A stretch of DNA of 59,639 nucleotides, taken from Prochlorococcus sp. AG-363-A03. Lineage in GTDB: Bacteria; Cyanobacteriota; Cyanobacteriia; PCC-6307; Cyanobiaceae. Position numbers and translations under genes: made by a program. Under the pieces are notes generated by a model. That model was not told where the DNA came from. It searched no databases and worked only from the letters and a program-made list of their open reading frames with translations. The stretch spans positions 1-59,639 of the forward strand of contig QCEW01000006.1 in the NCBI GenBank assembly GCA_003280445.1. The letters run 5' to 3'. Below, piece by piece: positions 28,844 to 39,561 of this stretch (position 1 is its first letter; each line of letters begins with the position of its first letter).

Positions 28844-29536
28844 GTGGATAAAAATCATTCAGAATCGATAAAAAAAACTAAAAATTGTTGGTGGCACTCT
28901 TTCTTTGATACGTGGGGGCCTATTAGTCTAACTATTTTTTTATATGTAGGAATTCGTCATTTTATAGCAGAAGCTAGATATATCCCCTCGGGTTCGATGC
29001 TGCCTGGATTGAAAGTAAATGATCGATTAATTATAGAAAAACTCTCTCTGCGAAAAAGGTCTCCTTTTCGTGGTGAAATTGTCGTTTTCAACTCACCATA
29101 TTCCTTTGATAAGAAATTGATAGCTGAAAGGAGAAAACAACTTCCTTCTAACTTCAAATGCTCATTAATAACTTTCCCATTAATTTCTTGGATCCCTTCT
29201 TTATCAGATCGTGCTTGTGATGCTTATATCAAAAGGGTAGTAGCAGTAGGAGGAGATCGTCTTTTGATTACAGAGAAGGGAGAAATTGTTTTGAACGGTA
29301 GATTAGCCAACGAACCATATGTTGAATACTTTTGCCCAAGTAAATCTAAATTTAATTTATGTCGTCCGATGAGTAAAACTGTTCCCAAAGGGCATGTATT
29401 TGTTTTGGGCGATAACCGTGCTAATAGTTGGGATAGTCGTTTTTGGCCTTCAGGAGGGTTCTTACCCCAGAAAGAAATAATTGGCAAAGCAACCTGGCGT
29501 TTTTGGCCTATTAGTCGTTTCGGTCAGCCTGATTAA
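28844..29536 (+). CDS. lepB: Signal peptidase I
   Basis: Signal peptidase I removes leader peptides on the outer face of the cytoplasmic or thylakoid membrane. One membrane segment near residue 25 is followed by the nucleophile region YIPSGSMLPGL (Ser), then VNDRLIIEKL, IKRVVAVGGDR with the base Lys, and GDNRANSWDSRFW. I prefer the GTG at 28844, because an open TTG at 28721 would overlap the preceding gene by 41 bases. The gene ends 26 bases inside the convergent dihydroorotase-like gene. Confidence 0.92.
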   Translation: MDKNHSESIKKTKNCWWHSFFDTWGPISLTIFLYVGIRHFIAEARYIPSGSMLPGLKVNDRLIIEKLSLRKRSPFRGEIVVFNSPYSFDKKLIAERRKQLPSNFKCSLITFPLISWIPSLSDRACDAYIKRVVAVGGDRLLITEKGEIVLNGRLANEPYVEYFCPSKSKFNLCRPMSKTVPKGHVFVLGDNRANSWDSRFWPSGGFLPQKEIIGKATWRFWPISRFGQPD

Positions 29537-30785
29537 TGAGCCCACAATCTACAACTTTACCAATTATTTTTTTGTCTTTGACCGGTTGATTAGTCGCTGT
29601 GGTTATATGTTTTTGTTCATTAGATTGATACCATTCTTTTTCGGGATCAAATAATAGCCAACGGTTACTATTTAAACTTAATTTTTCCTCAGCTTGGTTC
29701 AAAAATTTAGATGGCCCAAAACTAATTTTCTCCCATAATTTCTCTACTTCCCATCCTGACTTTTTCACTAATTGATCCCAGAGCAAAGGTAGAACAAGGT
29801 TATAACAACTGATACCTTTTTTTCTTTTGTTTGCAGGTAGCTGGGTCTCGGAGTCATCTGTGGGAGTGGAGTGAACAGATATTGCTGTTAAAATATTATT
29901 CTCTAAACCTTCTATGAGTGAAGCTCTATCTCTGGGGGAACCTAATGAAGGTGTTACGCTCCATCCAATATCAAAAGGAGATAGAAGTGAATTGTCATTT
30001 ACTAAGTGCCACCAAAAAATAGTTGTCATTGGCTTAGAGGGTTTATCTTTAAGTATTGAAACCCCCTCGGCTGTAGATATATTCATTAATCTTAATGCAA
30101 TTTCAGGGTATTGCTTATGAAGCTCAAGTAATTGGACCAGAGGAATAATTTCGCTTTCAACAGGATCAGGAGGCCAGCCTGCTCTAAGAGTATCTACACA
30201 TTGTCTAGACACTCCCCCTGCTTGTAGTGATTTATCTCTTGGTGCAAATAATACAGGGGAATTTTTCATTTCTCCAAGTGAAAAACCTTTCTTAAGAAGC
30301 TCTAATGGAGGTATGAAATCGTCATCACTTAAGCCAATGGCTCCATTTTTTAGTAGTTCAGAATGCTTTGAAAGAGTAGTCCCCTCCCCGTTCAGACTAA
30401 AACCTCCCCATAAGTGTATTAAAACCTCACTTTTTATAGTCTTTAAAGCAATAATCGACTCTATTTGATCTCTCCATAAATCAGCTCTAGGAAGAATACC
30501 TACTTGACCATATCCCGAAAATTTTGCTTTTTCTATAAGTGAATAGATATTCTCTTCTTTACCATTGAATGGAGATTCCAAAAAAGAATGAGGATCAACA
30601 AGACAAGGTGCTAAAAGCATGTTCTTAGCTTTTTGAGGCTTAATTCCTAAATTTTTTGCATTATTCAAAGCCTTGCTGCCAAAAGCTTTGATTACACCAT
30701 CTTTGATTAAAACAGCTTCTCTCTTTATGGATGATCCAGCCTTTTTAAGGATTTGAATATCTTTAAATAAATAACTACTAGTCAT
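29511..30785 (-). CDS. Dihydroorotase-like protein lacking metal ligands
   Basis: The 424 residues follow the amidohydrolase dihydroorotase fold, but the catalytic positions are missing. The N-terminal HxH motif reads LVDPHSFLESP (H66, F68), the HVST strand reads MNIST (N235), and the final metal/catalytic TDHAPH motif reads SVHSTP (V304 for Asp). It is therefore probably a non-catalytic relative, perhaps a structural partner of aspartate transcarbamoylase as known for some pseudo-dihydroorotases. It follows the phosphatase gene by 4 bases on the same strand. Confidence 0.8.
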   Translation of the reverse strand: MTSSYLFKDIQILKKAGSSIKREAVLIKDGVIKAFGSKALNNAKNLGIKPQKAKNMLLAPCLVDPHSFLESPFNGKEENIYSLIEKAKFSGYGQVGILPRADLWRDQIESIIALKTIKSEVLIHLWGGFSLNGEGTTLSKHSELLKNGAIGLSDDDFIPPLELLKKGFSLGEMKNSPVLFAPRDKSLQAGGVSRQCVDTLRAGWPPDPVESEIIPLVQLLELHKQYPEIALRLMNISTAEGVSILKDKPSKPMTTIFWWHLVNDNSLLSPFDIGWSVTPSLGSPRDRASLIEGLENNILTAISVHSTPTDDSETQLPANKRKKGISCYNLVLPLLWDQLVKKSGWEVEKLWEKISFGPSKFLNQAEEKLSLNSNRWLLFDPEKEWYQSNEQKHITTATNQPVKDKKIIGKVVDCGLINQADRND

Positions 30786-30789
30786 TTAT

Positions 30790-32118
30790 TTAAAGTGCTC
30801 CTGCCGCTGTTGAGTCGATAATTCCTCCTAAATGTGAAGTGAGATTCAGACAGGTGATTTGATCTGGTTGACCTTCTTTTTCTGAGAGGTCAATAACTGT
30901 AATGCCTCCATTACCTTGTTTTATCATCCAAATTTCTGATGGCATTAATCCTAAAAGATGGCAAAGAATAGTTTTGTTAACTGCATCATGAGCGACAACC
31001 AATGCAGTTTCACCATTTTTTAGATCTTTGCAAATCTCATTCCAACCGGCAATGGATCTTGTAGAGACTTCTTTTATATTTTCTCCTTCTGGCATTTGAA
31101 CTTTTTCAGGAGAGATTTTCCATGCTTTAAGAAGATCTGGCCAGTCGGATTTGATCTCAGACTCCAACTTGCCTTCCCATTCCCCGTGACCGATCTCTTG
31201 GAGGTTATCTTTGAGAGAAATTTCGATCCCCGGGTGTTCGTTTAGAATTATCTGAGCTGTTTCTTTTGGTCTCGATAGAGAACTACTAAAAGCTTTTTGT
31301 ATAAGAGTATCTTTTAAAAATTCACTTGCGGCCTTTGCTTGTGATTTTCCGTTTTTATTTAAGGGAATATCAATTTGTCCTTGGAACCTTCCCTGTTTAT
31401 TCCAGTCTGTTTCTCCGTGCCTGACTAAAATAACTCTTTTGTGACTACTCTTTGTGGGAATAGTAGGGTATAAATGAGCGATATTATTTAGACATTGAAT
31501 TTGAACTTGTCTATCTTTCAAATTATTAAATGTAATATTACAAATTGAGATTGAGGTATTGTCTAACTTCAATCTTCTAAATCCTTTTGACGGCTCATTA
31601 ATTAATTTCAGTATTAAGCATCTAAGAATTGCATTATGGGCAACTATCAAAATAGTTTTATTGGAGTTTGAATAAGTGATAAATAAATATTTTAAAAAAT
31701 TTTCAGCTTGATTTAAGAGCTCTTTAATTGGTTGAAATTTTGTACCATTTTCTCTAATAATGGTGAGCTCGCGCGGCTCTTTTTGCCAAATAGAAAGCTC
31801 TTCTGGAAAGTGATTTTTTATTTCATTTTTTGTTAAACCACTCCAAGGCCCAAGGTCGACTTCAAGGAGCTCATCTGTATAAGTTGCTTGAAGGTCGTCC
31901 TTATGTTGTTTAATAATGATTTTCGTGGTTTCTGAGGCTCTTTGCAAAGGGGAGCTATAGATTGCGTCTATTGGAATAGCTGAAATTGTTTTTCCAGCCG
32001 CCTCAGCTTGTAATTGTCCTTCTTTAGTTAATGTTGAAAGGTCGTTTCTTCCTTGAATACGACCTTCCTTATTGAAACTACTCAATCCATGACGGACAAA
32101 AATTAGACGCAATGTCAT
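30790..32118 (-). CDS. Two-domain histidine phosphatase (phosphoglycerate mutase family)
   Basis: Two complete histidine-phosphatase domains stand in tandem in 442 residues. The first starts RLIFVRHGLSSFN and has LIVAHNAILRCL. The second starts RVILVRHGETDWN near residue 228 and has LVVAHDAVNKTIL. Both keep RHG, the second His and the Arg near LQRASET / LSRPKET, so both may be active. Such double forms are known in cyanobacteria, where some act as phosphoserine or sugar phosphatases rather than mutases. The substrate here is unknown. Confidence 0.88.
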   Translation of the reverse strand: MTLRLIFVRHGLSSFNKEGRIQGRNDLSTLTKEGQLQAEAAGKTISAIPIDAIYSSPLQRASETTKIIIKQHKDDLQATYTDELLEVDLGPWSGLTKNEIKNHFPEELSIWQKEPRELTIIRENGTKFQPIKELLNQAENFLKYLFITYSNSNKTILIVAHNAILRCLILKLINEPSKGFRRLKLDNTSISICNITFNNLKDRQVQIQCLNNIAHLYPTIPTKSSHKRVILVRHGETDWNKQGRFQGQIDIPLNKNGKSQAKAASEFLKDTLIQKAFSSSLSRPKETAQIILNEHPGIEISLKDNLQEIGHGEWEGKLESEIKSDWPDLLKAWKISPEKVQMPEGENIKEVSTRSIAGWNEICKDLKNGETALVVAHDAVNKTILCHLLGLMPSEIWMIKQGNGGITVIDLSEKEGQPDQITCLNLTSHLGGIIDSTAAGAL

Positions 32119-32227
32119 TAAATAAAGTGTCTTCTAGATAATTATGGTATTAGACATGAGGGCAATCTAATGTTCTTTTGGTAAAGATAGAAGTCTTTCT
32201 CCATGTCAGTCTTCACAAGTTGATTTT

Positions 32228-33574
32228 ATGAGACAAGCAAAAACTGGATGGAAATGGGCTATTGCTCTATTTTCATTGCTTTTAACTGTCCTAATATGGC
32301 GACAAGGTTTGCAAGAAAGCTTTGAACGCCCCTCAGTGGCTCCAAAGATTTCATTGATGCAAACTGAAATGGCAGTTTCAGCGTCTTCATCTATACCTGA
32401 GACAATACAAGATGTATTTTTAGGTTCAAAACCTCAAGAAAAACTTTATCAAGCGCTTAAAAAGATTCCTTTGGAACAACTTGAGGATAGGCAGCGACTA
32501 TTGTTAGCAGTTCTGGAAGAGTCTGAGGATGATCAAAAATTAATCTTGAAGAACGACTTTAAAGATAAAAACTTTGAAGAGGTTGGAAGCTATCTATTAG
32601 CCAGACAAAAAGGTAAAGAAGTAGATGAATTTACTGATTTTAATAAGATTAAATTAGACCCTTTCCTTTATCAAATTTCATGCTCTAAACTTGGTTTTAC
32701 TGATGAACAGTGTATTAATAAAAAATATAATTATAATATTGCTATTAAACTTTTAGCCTCTCAATTATTACCATTTTTTGCTTCTTTTATAGGGAGTATA
32801 TTGTTGATTAGATATTCTTTTATTTTCTTAAGAAAGAAGAATATTCCATGGCCAGAGATGATAGCTCCTCCCCTATCATTAATAGATATGGTTTTACTTA
32901 TTTCTGGCGGTTTCGTTGTTATCGGTGAAGTTCTATTTCCTGCTCTAATAATACCAATAACTGATTTATTGTTTAATAACTTAGCCTCTCCATTAAAAGA
33001 GTCTCTAAGAGTATTTATAGGTTACTCTTCAATGACCATAGCGCCTTTATTTATAATTAGATATCAATTAATGGGTTTAGTTCCTTCTGGAATTGATGGA
33101 GGATGGTTGCAATGGAAAATCAAACCAGTCAAACAAGGCCTTTTGAAAGCAATAAGTGGGTGGTTAATGGTTATGCCTTTAGTGCTGCTTATTGGGTGGC
33201 TAATGAATGAGATTTTTGGTGACCAGGGTGGAAGTAATCCTTTATTAGAACTTGTTTTAGGTAGTGATGAATTTATACCATTGTTTTTCCTTTTGATTAC
33301 AACGGTTGTTCTTGCTCCAGTTTTTGAGGAGTTAGTTTTTAGAGGTATTCTTTTGCCTGTATTGGTATCCAAGGTTGGCAAAATCAGCGGAGTTTTATTG
33401 AGTGCCTTGATCTTTGCTTTGGCTCATTTAAGCGTAGGGGAATTACCTCCTCTATTCGTTTTAGGCATTGGCCTTGGTTTGATGAGATTGAGTTCAGGAA
33501 GGTTATTTCCTTGTGCTCTCATGCATTCACTTTGGAATGGAGTAACTTTTATTAGCTTAATATTAGTTACTTAA
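32228..33574 (+). CDS. CPBP-family intramembrane metalloprotease
   Basis: The 448-residue protein has an N-terminal membrane anchor, a 150-residue soluble region, and a C-terminal multi-span domain. The CAAX/CPBP motifs there are FEELVFRGILLP (EExxxR), a second FALAHLSVGELPP (His) and ALMHSLWNG (His). In bacteria and plastids this family includes proteases and non-proteolytic membrane factors. All catalytic Glu and His are present, so activity is plausible. The extra N-terminal domain is typical of cyanobacteria and plants. Confidence 0.88.
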   Translation: MRQAKTGWKWAIALFSLLLTVLIWRQGLQESFERPSVAPKISLMQTEMAVSASSSIPETIQDVFLGSKPQEKLYQALKKIPLEQLEDRQRLLLAVLEESEDDQKLILKNDFKDKNFEEVGSYLLARQKGKEVDEFTDFNKIKLDPFLYQISCSKLGFTDEQCINKKYNYNIAIKLLASQLLPFFASFIGSILLIRYSFIFLRKKNIPWPEMIAPPLSLIDMVLLISGGFVVIGEVLFPALIIPITDLLFNNLASPLKESLRVFIGYSSMTIAPLFIIRYQLMGLVPSGIDGGWLQWKIKPVKQGLLKAISGWLMVMPLVLLIGWLMNEIFGDQGGSNPLLELVLGSDEFIPLFFLLITTVVLAPVFEELVFRGILLPVLVSKVGKISGVLLSALIFALAHLSVGELPPLFVLGIGLGLMRLSSGRLFPCALMHSLWNGVTFISLILVT

Positions 33575-33718
33575 GATTAAATAAAAAAAACATCAGTATT
33601 CCAGCTCTTGCAGTTGCTTGATCAAGGTGTTTGACTTGAATTACTTTCGAATTTTGATTTGCTTAGTCGCACTCTATATAAACAAAAAATAGGACAATTT
33701 CAAAAAAAGAAGTTGCCC

Positions 33719-34123
33719 ATGAGATTTTTAAACAGTGTTTTCTCCTCAAAACAGGTTCGGCGAAAATTTCCAATTCAAGCTGCTCTACATATCGTTTTAG
33801 ATGGTGCATTGATTGGCGTACTTACAACAGTGGCGATAATGTCATCCGTTGCTCTCCACTCTCAATATTTGTGGACTAAGTCTTTTACTAAACTCGAGAC
33901 AACTAGAGACTTGAATCGAAGGATATTGGAATCAACTTCAATTCTTGAAAGTTATCTATTGAAAAATCAAAAGTTATCTAGGTATTTAGTCCCGACTAAA
34001 GCGGAAGATCTTATATATGTGGATAGACCAGAACCAGAAGAAACTAATAAATTATTTAATGTGACATTTAAAACTAGATTGCTTGAGAGAATATCTTCTT
34101 TTCCCATTAAGTCAGGCTATTAA
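33719..34123 (+). CDS. Single-span coiled-coil protein upstream of ftsI (FtsL-like candidate)
   Basis: I chose the ATG at 33719 (134 residues). A TTG at 33659 is also open. A basic N-terminal cytoplasmic part leads to one membrane span (about 25-48, AALHIVLDGALIGVLTTVAIMSSVAL), then a heptad-rich helix (LETTRDLNRRILESTSILESYLLKN) and a short soluble end. This architecture and the position 8 bases before ftsI match FtsL, which many bacteria carry just before ftsI. Sequence identity is not evident, so the function is inference from position and shape. Confidence 0.65.
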   Translation: MRFLNSVFSSKQVRRKFPIQAALHIVLDGALIGVLTTVAIMSSVALHSQYLWTKSFTKLETTRDLNRRILESTSILESYLLKNQKLSRYLVPTKAEDLIYVDRPEPEETNKLFNVTFKTRLLERISSFPIKSGY

Positions 34124-34131
34124 TAATTTTC

Positions 34132-35928
34132 ATGAGAAGTGTAAATTCTAGAAAGAAAAAAAAGACTTTTAAATTAAAAGCTCTTTCGCCTCTATCTCAA
34201 TTTAGATTTAGAATTGTCTTTGTTTTATTATGTCTTGGTCTTGGGGGCCTTCTTTTAAGAGTAGGTTGGCTTCAGCTATTTCAGTCAGATCAATTAAGAG
34301 CTCTTGCACGTGAAGTTCAAACGGAACAAAAGAAACCTTTGGGAACACGTCGATCTATTTTAGATAGAAATGGAAAGCTTATCGCAATAGATGAGAGACG
34401 TTTTAAGATTTGGGCTCATCCCAGGTATTTCAGGTTTCCTGGCGACTCATCTAGGACAGTGCGTACACCAGTCGAAGTAGCAAAACGTCTTTCAACACCA
34501 TTATCCAAAAATATTGATGAGATTCTAAACAAATTAGGAAATTATTCTTCAGGGGTAAAACTTGCAGAGGGGTTAACACCCGAGAAGGCTAATACAATTA
34601 AAAAACTTGGAATAAGTGGTATTGATTTGGAGGTGTATCCTCAAAGGCTTTATCCTCATGGATCACTTTTTGCAAATGTAGTTGGTTTTTTGGATTTAGA
34701 TAGAAGACCTCAGGCTGGATTAGAATTAAGTTTAGATGGAGATCTAAAGCGTCCAGAGAAAACAAGTGTAATCCGAAGAGGAGCTGATGGAACACCTTTA
34801 CCTATAGGTGTTCAACGTGGTGTTTTTGATGAGGATCAACTAAGTCTCCAACTAACCTTAGATGTAAGACTTCAAGAAGTAGCCGTTAAAGAAATAAGCA
34901 AGCAAGTCAAGAAGTGGAATGCAAAAAAAGGAGTAGTAATCGTAATGGATATAGATACAGGAGAACTTCTGGCACTGGCTTCTACACCAACTTATAATCC
35001 CAATAAATATTGGGATTATCCTCCATCTCGTTTTAAAGAGTGGTCAGTGCAAGAATTATTTGAACCTGGTTCTACCTTTAAACCAATTAATTTGGCATTG
35101 GCATTGGAGGAGGGAGTGATAAGCCCCAATGGAGAAGTGAATGATGATGGTCTCGTTACAGTAGGAGGATGGCCTCTCTCTAATTGGGATCGAAAGCCTA
35201 ATGGGATATTGACTTACCCTGAGGTATTACAAGTCTCAAGCAATGTAGGTATGGTGAAAATCATGAATAAATTGAATGCTAGTAATTACTGGCAATGGTT
35301 AAGACGGTTAGGTATAGATGAAATTCCAGAAACTGATCTTCCAGGTGCAGTTTCTGGTCAAATAAAATCAAAGCAGATTTTTATAAATCAACCGATAGAA
35401 CCTGCGGTAACTTCCTTTGGTCAAGGTTTTTCTATTACGCCGCTTAAACTTGCTCAATTGCATGCCATGATTGCAAATGGCGGAAAACTTGTAACCCCTC
35501 ATATTACTAAAGGGCTTAGAGGTGATTATGAGTCGTATTTCAATACTCCTGCAGAATCTAAACAGGTTTTATCTCCTGAGGTTGCAAATACTGTTCTTGG
35601 ATGGATGGAAACAGTTGTTTCATTTTACGATGAAAGTGGTATTGAGGTAAATGTTCCAGGCTATCGAATAGGAGGAAAAACAGGAACGGCACAAAAATCC
35701 CAGGATGGCTTTAATTACAATTCTAAAATTTGCAGTTTTGTTGCAAGTCTTCCCATTAATGATCCACGCTATGTCGTTTTAGCAGTGATTGATGAACCTC
35801 AAAAGCCAAATGCTTATGGATCAACTGTGGCTCTCCCTGTAGCAAAAAAAATTATTGAGACTTTGCTTGTGATTGAAAAGATCCCTCCAAGTATTTCTAA
35901 AAAACAAAATTTAGCTATCAAAAGCTAA
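34132..35928 (+). CDS. ftsI: Septal peptidoglycan transpeptidase FtsI (PBP3 type)
   Basis: FtsI crosslinks septal peptidoglycan. The 598 residues have a short basic start, one membrane span (about 25-43), a dimerisation region from RRSILDRNGKLIA, and the transpeptidase domain. The latter has the nucleophile FEPGSTFKPIN, the SSN motif in VSSNVGMVKIMN and KTGTAQK. All three motifs are intact. It is directly preceded by the FtsL-like candidate and not flanked by mur genes, so the usual dcw cluster is broken up as in other cyanobacteria. Confidence 0.95.
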   Translation: MRSVNSRKKKKTFKLKALSPLSQFRFRIVFVLLCLGLGGLLLRVGWLQLFQSDQLRALAREVQTEQKKPLGTRRSILDRNGKLIAIDERRFKIWAHPRYFRFPGDSSRTVRTPVEVAKRLSTPLSKNIDEILNKLGNYSSGVKLAEGLTPEKANTIKKLGISGIDLEVYPQRLYPHGSLFANVVGFLDLDRRPQAGLELSLDGDLKRPEKTSVIRRGADGTPLPIGVQRGVFDEDQLSLQLTLDVRLQEVAVKEISKQVKKWNAKKGVVIVMDIDTGELLALASTPTYNPNKYWDYPPSRFKEWSVQELFEPGSTFKPINLALALEEGVISPNGEVNDDGLVTVGGWPLSNWDRKPNGILTYPEVLQVSSNVGMVKIMNKLNASNYWQWLRRLGIDEIPETDLPGAVSGQIKSKQIFINQPIEPAVTSFGQGFSITPLKLAQLHAMIANGGKLVTPHITKGLRGDYESYFNTPAESKQVLSPEVANTVLGWMETVVSFYDESGIEVNVPGYRIGGKTGTAQKSQDGFNYNSKICSFVASLPINDPRYVVLAVIDEPQKPNAYGSTVALPVAKKIIETLLVIEKIPPSISKKQNLAIKS

Positions 35929-36020
35929 GAGATGGCTAAATTTTCCCAAAAGTACCAGTTAAAGGGTGAAATCTATAAAAAATATAGCTAGTCTAATATC
36001 TATGAAAGACGTTTTTTATT

Positions 36021-37019
36021 ATGGAATCTCTTCTTAATCAGTTATCTTCTATGACTGTTGTGGTGGCTGATACTGGCGATCTTGAAGCGATCAAAAAATT
36101 TCATCCCAGAGACGCTACCACAAACCCTTCTTTAATTCTGGCGGCCGCTCAAATACCTGCTTATCAAAGTTTGATTGATCAAGCACTTACTACTTCAAGG
36201 AAAATGTTAGGGGCTAGTGCGTCCAATAGTAATGTGGTGAAGGAAGCTTTGGATGAACTTTGTGTTGTCTTTGGTAAAGAGATTTTAAAAATAATTCCTG
36301 GCCGTGTTTCAACAGAGGTTGATGCAAGACTAAGCTTTGATACTGATGCCACTATTGCAAAAGCAAGAAAAATAATTGCTAGATATAATCAAGATGGTAT
36401 TCCTAACGATCGGGTTTTAATCAAAATTGCTTCTACTTGGGAGGGGATAAAAGCTGCCGAGGTTTTAGAAAAAGAGAATATTCATTGCAACCTAACTTTG
36501 TTGTTTAATTTTTATCAAGCCGTTGCTTGTGCTGAGGCAGGTGTAACGCTTATTTCCCCCTTTGTTGGAAGGATATTAGATTGGTATAAATCTGCTACAG
36601 GAAGAGATTCTTATCCAGCTACTGAAGATCCAGGGGTCGTTTCTGTTACTAAAATATTTAATTACTTCAAGTCAAATGGTTTTAAGACAGAGGTCATGGG
36701 AGCAAGTTTTAGAAATTTAGAGGAAATTACCGAGCTTGCAGGATGTGATTTGTTGACGATTTCCCCTAAATTCCTTCAGCAACTTAAAGAAACATATTCA
36801 GAGTTACCAATTAAGTTAAATGCACAGAAACCTTTGATCGTTGAAGAAACAATTCATTTAGACCAGACATCTTTTGAACTAATGATGGCTGGAGACAAAA
36901 TGGCTAAGGAAAAACTTGCTGAAGGAATTAGCGGTTTTAGTAAAGCAATTGATAAATTAGAAAATCAATTGAACGAAAGACTTGAGTTAATTGAAGAAGG
37001 AATTGCCCTAACTCGTTGA
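36021..37019 (+). CDS. tal: Transaldolase
   Basis: Transaldolase moves a dihydroxyacetone unit in the pentose phosphate pathway; picocyanobacteria rely on it for night-time carbon use. The 332 residues show [27 protein letters not shown] (written in family order), [14 protein letters not shown], the Schiff-base Lys in [14 protein letters not shown], and [33 protein letters not shown], all of the classic TalB type. It overlaps the convergent reductase gene by 12 bases. Confidence 0.96.
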   Translation: MESLLNQLSSMTVVVADTGDLEAIKKFHPRDATTNPSLILAAAQIPAYQSLIDQALTTSRKMLGASASNSNVVKEALDELCVVFGKEILKIIPGRVSTEVDARLSFDTDATIAKARKIIARYNQDGIPNDRVLIKIASTWEGIKAAEVLEKENIHCNLTLLFNFYQAVACAEAGVTLISPFVGRILDWYKSATGRDSYPATEDPGVVSVTKIFNYFKSNGFKTEVMGASFRNLEEITELAGCDLLTISPKFLQQLKETYSELPIKLNAQKPLIVEETIHLDQTSFELMMAGDKMAKEKLAEGISGFSKAIDKLENQLNERLELIEEGIALTR

Positions 37020-38153
37020 TCTTGGATTTTGAAAGAGTAATCTCTTGATTACTCTTTTTGCAATGTCTTCATAACTCATCTCACCTGCAAGAATTTGTGC
37101 AATTCTTTTTGGAGCAGTAGGTCTTTTTATACCCAATTGGTATCCAACTTTTGGAAAACGATAAAAAACTTGAGAAATTCTTTTACCCCAAGCCATTGAA
37201 TTTCCCCAATTGTCTTGCATAGTTTTTGTATATGCATCTAAACAATTGACTTCTCCATTCAGCCAATAAATAAGGCTTTTTGCAGCTTCAAATCCACTCA
37301 TCAATGCTGGCCTTAATCCCTCTGCTAAAAAGGGATCACATAATGAGGCAGCATCTCCAACAAGAAGAATTCCTTCTCCGTTTAATTTACAGTTGCCATT
37401 CCAAACTCTTAATTTTTTTTTATGACCAATTACTTCGGAAGGGTCAAAACCTAAATCAGGAAGAAAGGATTTAAGTATTTCATTAACTGGAATTGAATTT
37501 TTATTATCTAAAAAACTTCCTATTCCAATATTAACTTCATCGTTTAATGGGAATGCCCATGCAAAACCATTCTTTACTAAGCCAAATTCGAATCTAGCTG
37601 TTCTACTCCTTAATTTTCCCTTCCTTTTTATTCTTCCTGAAAAAGTAGATGCAAATTTTTGTTGATTTGGGCCTAAATTAAAAGTTTTAGCCCATGGTGA
37701 TTGAGATCCATCAGCAATAACAACTGCTTTTGCCTGTATTTGTCTACCATCTAGAGCGGTAATTTGCCAAATATTAGATTTTTTTTTTATATCGACTACG
37801 TCAAAGGTAGTCAATAAATTACAACCAGCATTTAGTGCTTGATCTAATAGAAATAAATCGAGCTTTTCACGCTTGACTATCCAAAAAGGAGAAGATCCAG
37901 AGAGCTCTGCAACCACTTTGTCGGTATTGCACCAACTAAATTCTACATTTTTTATTACTTCATCAACTATTGGTAAAAGTTTAAAAGGAAACCAATTTTG
38001 CACTGCAGCAGACATCCCACCACCGCAGGTTCTCTCTAGAAAGGAAACATTTTTTTCAAGAATACAGACATTTTTACTTTTACTAGCCAGATGAAATGCT
38101 GTAGTAGTACCTGATGCTCCTCCTCCAATAATAGCAACATCTATGAGAGTCAA
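37008..38153 (-). CDS. FAD-dependent oxidoreductase, geranylgeranyl-reductase-like
   Basis: This 381-residue flavoprotein has the N-terminal dinucleotide fold [21 protein letters not shown], an ADGSQSPWA mid motif and the FAD-binding [22 protein letters not shown] near residue 280. It belongs to the geranylgeranyl reductase / lycopene-cyclase-like group. It is not the main ChlP, because length and motifs differ. The substrate may be an isoprenoid or lipid. Its start overlaps the frr stop by 4 bases, indicating co-translation. Confidence 0.8.
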   Translation of the reverse strand: MTLIDVAIIGGGASGTTTAFHLASKSKNVCILEKNVSFLERTCGGGMSAAVQNWFPFKLLPIVDEVIKNVEFSWCNTDKVVAELSGSSPFWIVKREKLDLFLLDQALNAGCNLLTTFDVVDIKKKSNIWQITALDGRQIQAKAVVIADGSQSPWAKTFNLGPNQQKFASTFSGRIKRKGKLRSRTARFEFGLVKNGFAWAFPLNDEVNIGIGSFLDNKNSIPVNEILKSFLPDLGFDPSEVIGHKKKLRVWNGNCKLNGEGILLVGDAASLCDPFLAEGLRPALMSGFEAAKSLIYWLNGEVNCLDAYTKTMQDNWGNSMAWGKRISQVFYRFPKVGYQLGIKRPTAPKRIAQILAGEMSYEDIAKRVIKRLLFQNPRSTS

Positions 38154-38698
38154 ACTTTTAAAATCTCAGCTTCTTTTTCTAAAAGTTTTTTTTCAATATC
38201 TTTAATAAAATTATCCGTCTCTTTCTGAATTGTTTCTTGTTCATCTCTGCTTTGATCTTCAGAAAGATCACTATCCTTTTCAGATTTTTTGACTCTATCT
38301 ATTGCATCACGGCGTATATTTCTTAGGGCAACTTTTCCTTCCTCTGCATATTTGGATGCGAGTTTGCAAAATTCTTTTCTACGCTCCTCAGTCAATGGTG
38401 GAACATTGATACGTATTATTTTTCCGTCATTGTTTGGAGTAAAACCTAGGTCACTTGTCGCAATCGCTTTTTCGATTGTTGCTAATGAGCCTAAGTCGAA
38501 GGGTTGAATTGCTATTGTTTGAGAGTCAGGGGTAGAGATAGTTGCAAGTGACTTTAGAGGAGTATCAATTCCGTAGTACTCAACTGATATTCTGTCTAAT
38601 AAAGATGTATTTGCCCTTCCCGTCCTTATGGTATTGAAATTCCTCTGTACTGCTTCTACAGATTTGCTCATTGTGGTTTTTAGCTCTTGGTTTGACAT
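38150..38698 (-). CDS. frr: Ribosome recycling factor
   Basis: RRF splits post-termination ribosomes with EF-G. The 182 residues include the [20 protein letters not shown] start region, [43 protein letters not shown] and [13 protein letters not shown], all canonical. It lies 52 bases after pyrH, the standard bacterial neighbour, and overlaps the reductase gene by 4 bases. Confidence 0.97.
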   Translation of the reverse strand: MSNQELKTTMSKSVEAVQRNFNTIRTGRANTSLLDRISVEYYGIDTPLKSLATISTPDSQTIAIQPFDLGSLATIEKAIATSDLGFTPNNDGKIIRINVPPLTEERRKEFCKLASKYAEEGKVALRNIRRDAIDRVKKSEKDSDLSEDQSRDEQETIQKETDNFIKDIEKKLLEKEAEILKV

Positions 38699-38750
38699 TT
38701 AGATAAATTTCTTGCGAATTGATTTTTAAAAAGGTTCAAAAAGCTTAGTT

Positions 38751-39464
38751 TTAACTTGAATTAGATATTCTTGAGCCAATTGGTTCGCCAGAAATAGCCT
38801 TAGCAATATTACCTGGTTGGAAAATATTAAAAACAACTATTGGGATTTTATTATCTTTGCAAAGAGCAATAGCAGTGCTATCCATTACTCCTATTTCGTT
38901 AGCCAATACATCTTGAAAGGTGAGATTGTCATATTTGACAGCATTAGTGAATTTTTTTGGATCTCGATCGTAAACCCCATCAACTTTCGTAGCTTTGAAA
39001 ACAACTTCTGCGTTAATTTCAGCGGCCCTAAGAGCAGCCGTTGTATCAGTTGTAAAAAATGGATTGCCGCACCCACCTCCAAAAACTACTACCCTTCCTT
39101 TCTCAAGATGTCTTATTGCTCTTCTTCTTATGTATGGTTCTGCAATCTGTTGCATGTCAATAGCAGATTGAACTCTTGTAGGTACTCCAGCTCTTTCTAA
39201 TCCATCTTGAAGTGTAATTGCATTCATTACGGTAGCAAGCATTCCTACATAATCAGCAGTGGCCCTATCCATTCCTGCAGCAGATCCTTTCAGACCTCTA
39301 AAGATATTTCCACCGCCAACAACAATTGCTATTTGCGTACCATTTTCAACCACTTTTGAAACATCCTTAGCAATTGATTGAACAATTTCAGGATCAATCC
39401 CATAAGGCTTCTCTCCCATAAGAGCTTCACCACTGAGTTTTATAAGTGCTCTAGAGTATGTCAT
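38751..39464 (-). CDS. pyrH: UMP kinase
   Basis: PyrH phosphorylates UMP in the hexameric bacterial manner. I chose ATG at 39464 ([15 protein letters not shown], 237 residues), since the ten residues upstream do not fit the family. Motifs are [62 protein letters not shown] and [22 protein letters not shown]. It is followed by frr. Confidence 0.97.
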   Translation of the reverse strand: MTYSRALIKLSGEALMGEKPYGIDPEIVQSIAKDVSKVVENGTQIAIVVGGGNIFRGLKGSAAGMDRATADYVGMLATVMNAITLQDGLERAGVPTRVQSAIDMQQIAEPYIRRRAIRHLEKGRVVVFGGGCGNPFFTTDTTAALRAAEINAEVVFKATKVDGVYDRDPKKFTNAVKYDNLTFQDVLANEIGVMDSTAIALCKDNKIPIVVFNIFQPGNIAKAISGEPIGSRISNSS

Positions 39465-39561
39465 TAAAAATTCATAACAAATTGACAGTAGCAAGTCCTG
39501 GGAGAACGTCTTTATATCTGTATTGGATCCCTCGCGATGGAAATATTTTCAAGACTATAGA

